Source of the DNA: Bathymodiolus brooksi
Lineage: Eukaryota > Mollusca > Bivalvia > Mytilida > Modiolidae
Assembly: GCA_963680875.1 (NCBI GenBank)
Contig: OY804584.1
Coordinates: 91,200,031-91,264,030 of the forward strand
Reading direction: 5' to 3'
Length of the DNA: 64,000 bases
Shown here: positions 1 to 13,300 of the stretch, one piece after another
Position numbering within the stretch: position 1 is the first letter of the stretch
How the letters are laid out: each line of letters begins with the position of its first letter
Translations under genes and position numbers: made by a program
The notes under the pieces: generated by a model
The model's database searches: none
What the model was told of the DNA's origin: nothing
The model's input: only the letters and a program-made list of their open reading frames with translations

Positions 1-1117
1 CTGCAAGCAATTTACAAAGTTATACATACTTCTAACTATGATGGTCATATAAGCAAATATGTTTGCAAGATTGGTAAATATAATCAGAGGGGTATAATCT
101 TTTCTTGTAACACTATTTTGGTGCATATGAAATAAAAATAAAAAATAAAAATAAATATTTTTTTTTTGGGGGGGAGGGGGGTGGGGCAGCAGGGGCATAA
201 TCTTTTCTTGTAACACTATTTTGGTGCATATGAAATAAAAATAAAAAATAAAAATAAATATTTTTTTTTTGGGGGGGAGGGGGGTGGGGCAGCAGGGGCA
301 TAATCTTTTCTTGTAACACTATTTTAGTGCATATGAAATAAAAATAAAATAGAAAAAAAAATTGGGGGGGAGCAGCGGGAGGGGGTTGTATGTTGGGAGT
401 GGGGTTTACCCTTCTGTAATGTGTTCCCCCTTTTGATAGTGAACAGGTATGTTGGGTTTCATAAAAATGCAAGTAAAAAAAGGGAAATAACTCAAATAAA
501 ATGCTGGATAGAGTTGTCTTCTCTTGTCAACAGAACTATACACAATATCCCAAATTTCTATGTACTATGTCAAAACAAGGGCAGATAACTCTGGATATAC
601 AAATCACAGGGTCACCTGCCTTATTGTAATGGGTTCCCCATTTGATATTGAACAGGTATGTTGAGTTTCATTTCAATGCCTATCATAATAATTGAGAAAT
701 TGTATTTTTTGAAGAAATTCTAATTAAAAAAAGATTCAATAACTCAAATAAAATGCTGGATGGAGTTGTCTTCTCTTGTCAACAGATTGGGGTCAAGATT
801 TTCTACCAGTGTATTGAGTTTCAAGTTAATAGCTTTGATAGTTATTGAGAAATTTTAATTATACTAAAAAAATATCCCTAATTTCTATGTACTATGTCGA
901 AACAAGGGCAGATAACTCTGGAAATACAAATCACAGGGTCATCTGCCTTGTTGTAATTGGTTCCTCTTAGTGAACAAGTATTCCAAGTTTCAAATGGATA
1001 CCTTTGATAGCTTTTGAGAAATAGACTCTGACAAAAAACTTAACCGACCCAGATGCTGACGCCGGAGTGACGACAATAGCCCAACTTTTTTTCTTCGAAA
1101 AGTCTAGCTAATAAGTC
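1..1117 (-). mobile_element. Hairpin-ended repeat H1, truncated by window edge
   Basis: The minus strand matches the element at 48905-49672: the same AGCTCGACTTTTCGAA-like start (near 1085-1110), the ATTGTCGTCACTCCGGCGTC segment and the internal blocks TCTCAATAACTATCAAAG and CTTGTCAACAGA. Bases 1-40 correspond to the last ~60 bp of that copy, so the 3' end lies just off the window. It is inserted next to TBC1D5 exon 11. No coding capacity. Confidence 0.75.
94..400. repeat. 103-bp tandem repeat, about 2.5 copies, with G-runs
   Basis: The phrase ATAATCTTTTCTTGTAACAC recurs at 94, 197 and 300, a period of 103 bp. Each unit holds an A-rich AAATAAAAATAAA tract, a T run and a G-rich block (GGGGGGGAGGGGGGTGGGG) that could form a quadruplex. 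The block is inserted within element H1. Confidence 0.85.
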
Positions 1118-1138
1118 TATTACCTATCATTTACTTAC

Positions 1139-1308
1139 ATGCCATATATTTGAGGAGGTATTTCTAGTCTATCTAGATGCATATGTAATTCTACGTCAAA
1201 CTTCTTCAGTATGTAGTCCTGTATACGAGTCAGTTTACTAACTATAACATTTGATGGGTTTAAATCTTGGGGTCTGGCAAACGGCATCGTGGTTATCTTC
1301 TCCCTAGC
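1139..1308 (-). CDS. TBC1D5: TBC1D5-like exon 11
   Basis: 170 bp, TTTCAG acceptor and GTAAGT donor. It encodes [20 protein letters not shown] and [20 protein letters not shown] then EIPPQIYG, matching the vertebrate IQDHLLKKHDIELYMHLNRL. It ends two bases into an isoleucine codon (vertebrate next residues IYGLRW). The next exon is outside the window. A hairpin-ended repeat begins only ~25 bp beyond its donor. Confidence 0.96.
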
Positions 1309-4300
1309 CTGAAATCATGTAAAACTTCTAATAATGATCTTATTTACAAAAAATAAATTGATTTGTAGGGTTAGGGTTATTGCGTTTAATGCCACTTTCA
1401 ACAATCTTTTGGTTATATTATGGCGGTCAGTATTATTGGTGGAGGAAACCGGAGAAAACCATTGACAGGTCGTAAGTCCTTAAAAACTTTATCACATAAT
1501 GTTGTATCAAATGCACCTCGCCATGAGAGGTATTCGAACTCACAACTTCAGTAGTGATAGGCACTGATTGCACAAGTAGTTGTAAATCCAATTACCATAT
1601 GATCATAACCACGATGGCCTCCAAATTGATTTGTAGCACAGTGAATTCATAAAAAATATAGTCTGATCCTATGGTACCGCATGCACAGGTTCTATGATAC
1701 TGTGTATTCATACGCTATTTCAACCAATTTTCGTCACCTTTAAAAAAAATTTTTAATTACCATGGTAACATAGGACCCAGATACATGTATATGCTTTAGT
1801 CAATAAAAAAAGACAATCATGTTCAATAATTAGATACTCTGAAAAAAATGAAGACCATAACAGTGTCAAGTTTCAATTTAATAGGACTAGTATTTTTTTT
1901 TTTTTTCTTAATTCGTACCAAATTAATTAAAACCTGATATACCCAGTGGTGGCCATTATGTATGTAAAGATAGAACACATATTTAATGGGCCAGAGTGAC
2001 TCGAGTGGTTCAGGTTGTTGACTTCTGGCCACCAGTCTAATGCCACTGACATAGGCTTGTGTCCGCAAATCCACTTAATAAATTAAGGAAGCCATGTTGG
2101 ATGTGAGATCATGATTAAATCACCAGGGTTCTACTTTTTCAGTATATGTGACAACATGACATTGGAATAAAAAAAACAATACCTTACCCTACATTGAGGT
2201 GTGTCCTTAGAGACATACCAGGGTTCAACAGTGTCCATTATCTGTGACAACATAGCACTACAAATATACACAAAATAAAATGATATTTAATCCACAAAAT
2301 GTAAATTTAGTACTACTGTCTAGTGGCTGCTTAATATGACTGTACCATGACAACCATTTTTGTCCTTATTTCCTTGTTTGAAAATTATACGAGCAGGGCT
2401 AGAATCAATCTGCAAGTTTGTTCTGTGCCAAGGATCACTGTATTAAAATTTCAGAAGTCCTTTATTCTATGCAAAAGATTGAGACCGACATTATAACTAG
2501 TATAACAGTGACTCTGATAAGACGAGTTGTACCGTAAATTGGGAAATTTTGGTGTAGGTTAATTTTGGCCTTTTTTCTCCAAAAGAGGGTCGTTTTATTT
2601 TGGTGTGTGAAATTTTGGCCATTTTCGTTTCTAGTGTGTTTAATTTTGGCCACTTTTGGTTCCCATGTGTTTAATTTTTTTGTCAGTTAATTCAGAACGT
2701 AAATGGAAGCGTTCTCAGTTTGACTTGTGTGTGTTTATACAGCAATTGACAAAGTTTTACTTAGGAAAGAAGTAAGATAAAAAGGTACAGACTAGGGAAT
2801 ATAAATATAAAAAGATATTAAGGCAGTGTTCAATTTTGGCGGTTAATTTTTGGAGTGTGACATATTTTGGTGTGTTTAATTTTGGCACTTCGTATTTAGG
2901 GGCCAAAATAAAACCAAAAATGACCAAAATTTTCCGATTTACGGTAATACTAGTGATAGTGTATGGCCAGAAATTCAAAAACTGATGTTACTGTTTTTAT
3001 TAGTGATGTCATAATGTGTTTTACATCACACTAATCAATAATATAAGAGAATCATTGTCAGTCTGTTGGTACTGACAATATCCCATGGTATCCTACAGTG
3101 AGATCACAGGAAAAATGAATAAATTACTGATAAAATTGTAAAATTACAAAAAGAGACAGTAAACACCAACACTATACATGACATACCTACTTATCACATA
3201 CTGTTTGTTTACATGTGTATATCATAATTCTAGAGGTTTTCTGTAAATTATTGCCATTCCAAAAATGGTTGGGGTGGGCGATTTCAATACAATGCATACC
3301 AAATAATAATTTTTAGAGAACCAGTAAACAATGTCATTTCTGACGTCTGATACAATTCTTTCTGGAATGATAAATACAGTCAAACCTGCCGATGAGGTCA
3401 CCTCTATTGAGCAGTCACCTGTATTAAAAGGTCACTTTTTTCTTTCCCTGTCATAGAAAATTTCATATGAATTGAACCTCTTTTAAGAGGTCACCTGTCT
3501 TAAAAGGCCACTTTTTCTTTGTCCCAAAGGTGACTTCTTAATACAGGTTTGACTGTATAGAAAAACTGTAATTTTGAAGGTCAAGACAGACGTAAAAGCT
3601 AGTATCGAAGAGAGTCCGATAGGAAGAGTTGTCATACTAATGATAATGTATGTTGAGACCTTCAAAACTGACGTCATTGTTTTTATCTGTTAAATGTCAT
3701 AATGTGATGTAACACTGAGATTAAAGGAAAAATGTTGAATTTACTGATAACATTTTAATTCGGACATGACTTACTAAGCATCATGTTCCAGATAACATGG
3801 ATCCATCACTTCCTTGACCACTTCCCTGTAAATAAAATATGCATATTACTATTATTTTTTGTACTTACTGCAGGTATACCACAGGGACTTGCTCCCGGTC
3901 ACTAAATTTTCCCACTGAATTTTTTTTTACTGTCAATGTATTACCCACTTTTTTGAAGTGACATCTTAACGCCAAGAGGAGATGAATAAGAATTAAATTA
4001 GACATAATTTTCTTTCATATTCATGCGTCTAAAATTTTAATACAATTCAACCTGAATTGACTATCATATTGCTCTGTTTGTTCATATATTTTTGATGTGG
4101 GAAAAAAAGTAGTGGCTCAGCTAATCTTGTACCACTCATTATTCAATGTTTAGGTTATAAGAAGTTTGTAGTTTTTGATTGCAAATGACAATGGATGCTA
4201 AGTGATTTCAATACCACCTCACATGGACCTTTGGTACAGGAGAGCTAAAAATAATAGATTTAATTTGAAAACAATGCTATCACTACCCTGTGCACTGTGT

Positions 4301-7300
4301 AACAACAAAAAAATATATATCTGGCAAGTCTGGCAACTAGAAAATTTAATGCGAAAAAAATTTGATTTTTGTCATTCATTCGACATTCAATTAAATATAA
4401 GATGCCAAGGAACAGTAGAGAGGTCATAAAAAAGTTCAATAATTGTAGCTGTCTTAGATTACCAAAATCAAGCTAGAAAAAAATATATAAGATAATGAAA
4501 AAAGTCCATTCTTTAAAGAAAAAAATTTGTCAAAAATAATGTCTGCATGCTGTATACCATTTTATACTTGCTAAGTAATAAGAATATCAAACTGAACTAC
4601 CTAGTAGTAACAATCTATATCATATTATAGGGTCATAACACTTAAACTGTGAAATACTGTCCCCCTCAGTTTATCATAGGATTAGGGGTTAGGGTTATTG
4701 TGTTTAACGCCACTTTCAACAATATTTCAGTTGTATCGTGGCAGTTAGTTTTATTGGTAGAGGAAAGCGGAGTACCCAGACAAACCACCGACCTGCTGCA
4801 AGTCACTAACAAACTTTATCACATAATGTTGTATAGAGTACACCTCGCCATGAACGGGATTCGAACTCACAACTTTAGTGGTGATAGGCACTGATTGCAA
4901 GCAGACATGGGGAATCATAATTGTAATCGTAATCGGTTGTAATCGAATACATTTTTCATGTAATCGAATGTAATCTGTAATCGGACATTTTTTTAGATTA
5001 CATGTAATCGTAATGTAATCGATTACATTCATTTTGACCCTGTAATCATGGTTACTTTCTGATTACATTTAGATTACTTTTCATCATTTTGACTTATTTT
5101 GTCTTAACTGAAACATATATCTCCTTAGATATTTAATGTATGATTTATGTAAATGAATTTTCTTCATGAAATTTATTAAACAAATAATGTAGATATTATT
5201 ATATGCTTAATTCCAATCAAAACTATCACAGCTACAAAAAATATTAAGTATAAATTATGACTTCAAAGACTTGATATCCAAACAAATAATATCTCAATTT
5301 CAATTTCTTTAGGGTTTCAAAAATTCTATGAAAACAGTTTGTCGGCTTGTGTAAAACACAACAAGATCTAAAATTTTAAATTATCTGACACAACTTTCAA
5401 GATTTCATATATGAAATTGCTTTTATGAAAGACTATCACCATATATCCTCATAATTTGCATAAGATAAAGAAATATTTTATATAAACCAAACGTTATATC
5501 ATGAAGATTTCTTTTACAAGTTTAAAAAGAAATTTAAATTTCAATAAAGATATTATATTAAAAGCAAAATGTAAATTATAATTTTCAGAAACATTTATTT
5601 ATGATGCTCGTACATACATGTATTTTACAAATTAACTGATAAATAGCAAGTTGTAATATTTGTAAAATTTTTGATTTTTTTTTAAAGAATATTCTAATGT
5701 GGCTTGTATCTGATATTCAGATATATGTGATATTTCTGCTTTTTATTTTGGTGCTGATTTTCCTTTTAATATTGTATTATATGATAATGTTTTCATTATT
5801 TGTGGGTTACTATGCAACTTGTAATGGATATTTTATTAAACCTATTTACATAAATTAAGGATTTAGTTTCCATATTTAGACTGAGAAATTATGTACATTT
5901 TTAAGCAAGTTTTTAGAATCAGAATGATTTTTGTTTTTTTATCTTCTGAATTATATATCAAGGACAAACATTCAAATGGTGTGAAATTTAGTAATGGTGA
6001 TTGTTACATAATTTGGTGTCATAAATAATACCTTAATTACAAATTTTATCAGGTAATTAACTGCTAGTTTATTATCCCCAATATACTTTCACAGGATGTT
6101 TGAAATCATTTTATATATATTATTAAAATGTGCAAATGTATGTTATAATATCAGTGGCGGATTCAAGGGCTTCAGCACAATAAGTCAAGCACATATATTA
6201 ACATACGCTTTTCAAAGCTAGTTAACGTCACGATATGGCTTTTAATCGAATGGTTTCGATCTGTGTGATGAAAGTAAAAGAAAATAGAAAATAATTTCTT
6301 TGTATTGAATTAATCTTCAAAGAGGTAATTATAAGTAATTATGCTAAATCAAATTTCAAGTTTATTTGAAGTTTTTATGAATGTATTGTCAAAATACCAA
6401 TTAATCAGGTATTTTCTTAAACCGTTATATAAACATGTCTAGTGTCACAATTTCATATAGGTATAACCACCAACACCTGTAAATTGAGGCTCTTTCAAGG
6501 AAATTCTTTTTTAAATATCATTTATTTTTACAAAAAAAATAAAGGCAAATGTTGCTGTATTACACAAAAAAAAAAAAGAAAAAAAATAAATACACGAGTT
6601 TCCGTTTTGAAAATATATGAATACAGCATATTTTAAACTCTAAATGAAAGTATAAATAGATATAATAATTAAAATTAATTAGAAATAAAATAGACTTAAA
6701 TTAGATTTTTTCCTTGCTATTGTTCAAACCCTTGACAAGGGCGAATCCAGGATTTCAAGTTAGGGGGGGCGCACTTAAAAAAATATCGCCGATCGGAGGG
6801 AGGCGCAAACATTTTAGGGGGCGGGCACCGGGTGCATCCTCCCTGGATCCGCCCCTGCTTGACCACTTTGCAAAACTGCCAAAACACACATACACCAGAC
6901 CAGAAGAAGCTGATGTAACTTCTTTGTTGAATTCCATTTGCAACTTTGATTTTGTCGTAACCATTGTTATTGTTCAAATGTGCCTGGCTTTTAAGAAAGG
7001 GCTCAGCAGATCACTAGATTTAGATTAAACTTATTTTATTGTTAATTATATAACATTTGGATTGGACACAAGTTATTCCAACTTACAAAGGTCCTCTACA
7101 AGGGTAGCATCCCAAATTGCCGATTCCCAGTTTGCCGAATCCCAAATTGCCGAGTCCAATTAGCCGATTCCCAAATTGCCGACATATGAAAAATATTGTT
7201 ATTGCAAGTAGAATAATGCTTCTAATTTATGAAGGAATATTGTAAATAATTAAATAAATATTTCTTTTGAAATGGTCCGACATACAAGGGAGTTTAGATT

Positions 7301-10300
7301 ATAGCATTCGAGCTCAAAGTCAAAAGGATATACGGTGGATTAGTCCTGCAGACAACCATGATTTCTGTCAAGATGAAGGATGCCAAGAAATAATTTCAAA
7401 ACATATGCTCTGTGAATAATAACTAGCATAAACATGAGAGAATATACATTTTTTGCTTTGTAAATAAGTCCCAAATTTTGCATTTGAGCGAGACTTAGTA
7501 AAACTCTAAATAAACATTTACTTATTTATAGTTTATTTCCATTGTTCTTCAATTATTTGAGTAATGAGGATCGGCATCTCCTATTCATCAGTGCATTTGA
7601 TTATGGTTTTTCTAATTAAAATTGCACGAAAAATTACTGCTTTCAATCAAATATGTACACATCATCAATATTTTTTTTTAAATAAAAAATAATATTATGA
7701 AACTTTGTCATTTTTAACAAAAGTCGGCAATACGGGATTCGGCAAAATGGACTCGGCAATATGGTATTCGGCAATCTGGGATTCGGCAATCTGGTACTAA
7801 TTCTCTACAAGATCACTACAAGAGAGATCACTTGACATAGGTAGACTCTTAAAAAGCGTAAATTTAATTCAGAGCTCACTAGACTGCAGAGCAAATGTTG
7901 AACAATTCAACCACCAGTGTTTTGAGAGGAGTGCTAAAATATGTGAACCGCTAGACATAGAGGTTAAAAAACCTAGAATATGCGGGAGACAAATAATGTT
8001 GGAGCAGAGTCCGGAAGACTACTTTAGGAAGTCAATATCTGTACATTTTCTCTACTGTACGCTAAATGAAATGAAAACAAGGTTTACCGACCTACACGCC
8101 AGACGAGAACCGCTTTGGGACTACAGTTGGTTCCATCAATTATTGAAAATATTGCTCCATAACTGAGCCCCCCCGTCAACAGAGTCTCTGGATCCGCCCC
8201 TGAATATTTACTAATAGAATAAGATGGAATCAATATTGGTCATATATAGTAATAAGAGAAGACATATTTTATGAAAAATAGGAAAATGAGAATTGCTGTT
8301 TATAATTTACAATGTACTGTTTGTTATTGCATGTAATGATCACATTACAACTGAATTGTAATTCATAGTTCTGATTAAGAAATACATTAAAAAAAATAAG
8401 AGATATTGGGCAGATGCACATGAGACAAAATAACATAAAACACTAATATATTGGTTGTCATGACATTAAATGTAATCAGTAATGTAATCGATTACATTTA
8501 CAAAGTGATTGTAATTTAATCGATTACATTTGAAAATTTATGTAATCGTAATGTAATGTAATCATGAAAATTGCAAAGTAATTGTAATGTAATCGATTAC
8601 ATTTGAAAGTAATTGACCCCAAGTCTGAAATTTGCAAGGTTGTTGTAAATCCAACTACCATGCAATCATGACGCCCTAGTTTATTATATAACAAGAGCTT
8701 GTGATAGCAATGTGTTTCAACTAAACGGAACAATATTTCTCTATATTAATGCAATAACCCTGTAATAATAGAGTACCAAATATTTCAGTCCAATTCCTGC
8801 AGCTCTGATACGCACAACAAGAACATTTCCTCCATTATTGTTCCCGTTGTCTGCTTGTGGGCAGAAATAAATTTTATCCAGGGTGTACCAAACTCTTAAG
8901 GAGAATGCAATATCAGTGAAAATGTTTAAGTAGAAAGACAAGTAAAAATATCGACCTATATTGCAAGAAATCTATACATGAAATATTTGGTACGATACTT
9001 TATATTAAATTTATCCTTCTTTGGAACAAAATAATCAACTTTCTGTTGTATTTTAAGTTGCCTTTTTAATTACAAATAAAACTGTGTGGCATTACTACTG
9101 GGTATTCTTCATCAATTCAGCTTTGAATTTGGGAACCCGATACCAACCTCAAGCAGAGATATATAGAAGCTAACACCGAGGGGAGTATAAGACAGGGAAA
9201 TCTCAGACACCCGAGGGTAAGATTTCCATCGCTCTCTTACGAGGCTTACAAACATTGACATGCTAGAAAGGGGTGAGAAAATGTCAAGCGCAGTGAAAGG
9301 TGCAATAACGTTAAATCGTTAGCAAGCAGAATAGTATATATAGATTAATCAAAAAATACTTATGTGGTAGAATCGTGGTTTTATTGATGATAATAGGGTC
9401 GGAACCGTGGTGAATAGCTATGAATATTTTTTTTTCGGGAAAACACGTGTGGGGGGGGGGTACAAGTCACAATCCATCCCTAAAAATAGGAACTGGCTTT
9501 TTTTTAGTTTTTAGTGAGAAAGTTATGACTCATCTAGGTGAGTCTTGGACTCATCACCTATGTTCCTCCACACTGACACATTATTCTGATTCTGAGACAA
9601 TCAGTCTTTGCTCTTCCCCCTTAATGCTGCTTGCGTAGTAGGGAAGCAACAAATACCAGTTTTATTGTCTTTGGGTTGACCCAACCCAAGCTTGAACCCA
9701 CGATATATCACACTCGAGGCGAGCATGCTAATTATTACACCACTGATGTGCTTCACAATCCTATCAAGACACTGAACTTATCTTAATATTTGTTTATGTT
9801 CCTTTAATATCACCCTCTTTATTGGAAATGGAAGTGGAGCATTATATTATATTCTTGTTACGGGTAATTGTCGACATTTTCATGATTTCTATATTCTATA
9901 TACCAGTAATTTATATTTCCAAATTGGAAAAGCAATGTTTGTAATTAAAAAGGCAAATTTTAAAGGGTGCTATATATATATTGAATGTTGTTTTAAAAAA
10001 CACCAAATGAAACAAGCAGAAAAAAGAGGTGCTCAATAATGTGATAACATTATTTTTAATGAAGAACACACAGACAGAAGTCTAGATAACTCTAATGAAC
10101 AGATCTAGAACCTTCACCATTTGTAAGCCAGGAGCTTAATAAATTTAAAAGCAAGCAATTTTGAACATTCACCTGTGGTGAGGAGGGATCAAACTGAAAA
10201 TGTAAGAATTCATCTGGGTATTATGAGAAATTACGAATTTTATTTATCTTCTACTTTGAAAAAAACCCAAACTAGAACTGTGAGTGACCTCACTGAGTGA

Positions 10301-13300
10301 TACCCCCCGCTTGCAATACTATGATGTTCAAACTTTGGAATACAGGTATATTAGCAAGTTACCTATGAAAAAAGAACGGATATGGAGTAATGTCAAGGAG
10401 ACAACATCCCATCTCCAAAATAAACTAACCAAGAACATACATCTAGGGGTCGCCACAAGGTCTTCAACAAAATGGGATTGTTTAAAACCAATACGGTTTC
10501 ATCAGTATACATGAGGATTACAACATTTCCTATAGGTCACATCAAATGTTATTGATTCAAAATTAATTATTTATTCTTGAGTAGTTTTTATATTGCAAAT
10601 ATCCAGATGTGAAAAGGTCAATTAAAATCTTATTTCATTCAGGAATAGTTACACTTACATCACCTTCCAAATTTTTGACAGGAACCATATTCCTTCATGT
10701 ACATCTGCAGGCAGTGTATTACAACTGTGTAAAGTTTCATTTAAATCCAATGAGCCGTTTAGGAGGAGTTGCGTTTACAAGCCCATCTCTTCATACAGAA
10801 CGTATTTCAGAGTATAAGTTAAATTATCTCCCCTTCCAAATTTTGGACAGCAACCATATTCCTTCATGCACATCTGCAGGTAGTGTATAACAACTGTGTA
10901 TAGTTTCATAAAAATCCAATAAGCTGTTTAGGAGGAGTTGCACTTACAAGGTACATGCCCTCCTTCTTTTCGTGAAAGTACAAGTTGAATTATCTCCCCT
11001 TCCAAATTTTGGACAGCGACCATATTTCTTCATGCACATCTGCAGGTAATGTACTATAACTGTGTAAAGTTTCACAAAAATCCAATAAGCCGTTTAGGAG
11101 GAGTTGCGCTTACAAGGTACACGACCTCCCTTTTCGTGAAAGTATAAGTTGAATTATCTCCCCTTCTAAATTTTAGACAGCAACGGTATTCCTTCATGCA
11201 CATCTGCAGGTTGTGTACTACAACTGTGTAAAGTTTCATAAAAATTCAATAAGCAGTTTAGTAGGAGTTGTGCTTACAAGGTACATGCCCCCCTCCCTTT
11301 TCGTGAAAGTATAAGTTGAATTATCTCCCCTTCCAAATTTTGGACAGCAACCATATTCCTTCATGCACATCTGCAGGTAGTGTACTACAAATGTGTAAAG
11401 TTTCATAAAAATCCAATAAGCTGTTTAGGAGGAGTTGCGCTTACAAGGTACATGCTCCCCCTTTTCTTGAAAGTATAAGTTGAATTATCTCCCCTTTTAA
11501 ATTTTGGACAGCAACCATATTCCTTCATGCACATCTGCAGGTAGTGTACTACAAATGTGTAAAGTTTCATAAAAATCCAATAAGCCGTTAAGGAGGAGTT
11601 GCACTTACAAGGTACATGGACGGACGGACGGACGGACAGGGTGATTCCTATATACCCCCCCAAACTTTGTTTGTGGGGGGTATAAAGAGATCTAATTTGC
11701 ATCTAAATTAAACCTTCTACACCATGTTAATAAGGAAGTAGACCAGTCCTTACTGGTACCCTCTTAATATTAAAAAGAAATACATAGTGGGGATAATTTA
11801 ATATACCTAGCATTCAAAATGCAATACTACTGTACCTCTAGTTTTTAAAAAGAAAATAACACATAGTGGATGCATCCTGAGTATTCAAATTGTAACATTA
11901 CTGTGTGTTTATTGATGCACATCAATAAAATAAACATATTTTACATTTGTTTTGAAAAAGCACACACACTGGTAAAATAATTTAAATCTTATTAGATTTT
12001 TTTTCTAGAAGACGAGGTATGTGAGTCACACTGAGATGATGTTCGACCTGCAAATATTTGGATTTAGACAGGAACCTAATTTATAACTTAAATTTTAAAT
12101 CTTTTCATGGTATCTATTATCCTTTTCTACGATTTTGATGTTTTCTTTAAGAATTGTTCCGACAGTACAGTATTCTTTGTTTTTTCGTTTTATTATATTG
12201 CATTCTGATGCTGAAAGGGTTTGAATAACAGGTACAAAAAGGCTGAATACATATAGTTCTGGATTAGCAGAAGCGAAAATTAATGGGAATGGTTTTGAAT
12301 CAAAATCCCAATCAGACTTCACCCTAGATATCATAATATGAGGTATTATATTAATGGTTGAAATTTAATTATATTTATACCAATATTCTGGAAACTCTTC
12401 GTTGCTATAATAAAAAATGTTAAATTAAATGATATATTTTGCAGTCCTCGAAATGAACATTTGAATTTACTGGTCCGAATTAAATTCTTGAATTTATTTT
12501 TATATACATTATAAAATATTAAATTTTCTGGTGAAAATTTTTTTTTACTGGTCTTGGGCCGAAGGACCACTGTTCATTGTGAGGATTGATTTTGTGCTAC
12601 GTTAGTTCTTCACATTGATAAAATTTCTTATAAGAATGAACCATGTTTGATTTTAATGAAACACAGTAGGGCAGATTACATGCACAGTCAGTGGACATAA
12701 ATGTTCTTCACTTCTGATTCTTCCTTATAATATTTCATATAAAACCACATTTTTTCTAAAAATTATACCGAGGCCATTTATTGACCAATTTTGATTAAAT
12801 TTACCCTTACATTCGCAAAATGTTTTGAAGTTTTTCTTCATAATCTTCATATAATTTTGTGATTTCAGATTTGTTTAAATTCATGATTTAAATACTCATC
12901 TTAATTTGAATGTCACAAACTACTAACTATATAATTGTAGTATTTTTGGACTTCTAGAAATCACGACTGTTACTAAATTTGATATCTATGTTTTTATTAA
13001 ATTGTGAAAAGTTGAAAACTATGAATAAAAAAATAATATGAAGATAATGACAAAAACTTTAAAACATTTTTTCAAAATACAACAAAGCGAAAGGAACTTT
13101 TTTCTTTAAAAAGGACTACTTTTGTATATGTTCTAAACTCTGAACGGCATGCATATATATTTGTTTGTGATATTTGTATGTTATTCATAGGAAACAGATT
13201 TAAAAAAAGCATTTGCTTGTTTCTGAATCCTATTGTAGAATTGCTATTGTTTTGTTTATATATGTCAGTTATACCAATAAAATATGTGTATACCAAACTC

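Larger units (their letters stand above)
6152..8202 (+). mobile_element. Inner hAT-like element carrying a transposase relic
   Basis: Left end CAGTGGCGGATTCAAGGG and right end, inverted, CAGGGGCGGATCCAGAGACT. It contains the transposase relic at 7816-8166 close to its right end. I see no clean 8-bp duplication, so the left boundary is uncertain; the end at 6736 is an alternative. Confidence 0.55.
4902..8627. mobile_element. 3.7 kb hAT-like transposon inserted in a SINE
   Basis: Left end CAGACATGGGG and right end inverted CAGACTTGGGG. Both ends carry many copies of GTAATCGATTACA-type words (4917-5030 and 8468-8610). The flanks read ATTGCAAG (4894-4901) and TTTGCAAG (8631-8638), a near-perfect 8-bp target duplication as expected for hAT. 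Joining the flanks restores the host SINE. No intact transposase of its own was seen; much of the inside is AT-rich or later insertions. Confidence 0.85.

Noticed and set aside
4684..4700. Interstitial telomere GGTTAGGGTTA
   Set aside because: Only one or two units, and it recurs as the 3' tail of family A SINEs.
6714..7028. 104-residue plus frame and overlapping minus frames
   Set aside because: They run over a short hAT-type MITE; similar GGATCC-rich frames are a common artefact of that element.
8741..8941. 66-residue minus frame as a TBC1D5 exon
   Set aside because: No match to the protein segment expected between exons 8 and 9, and the possible spliced piece at 8770-8790 has an in-frame stop.
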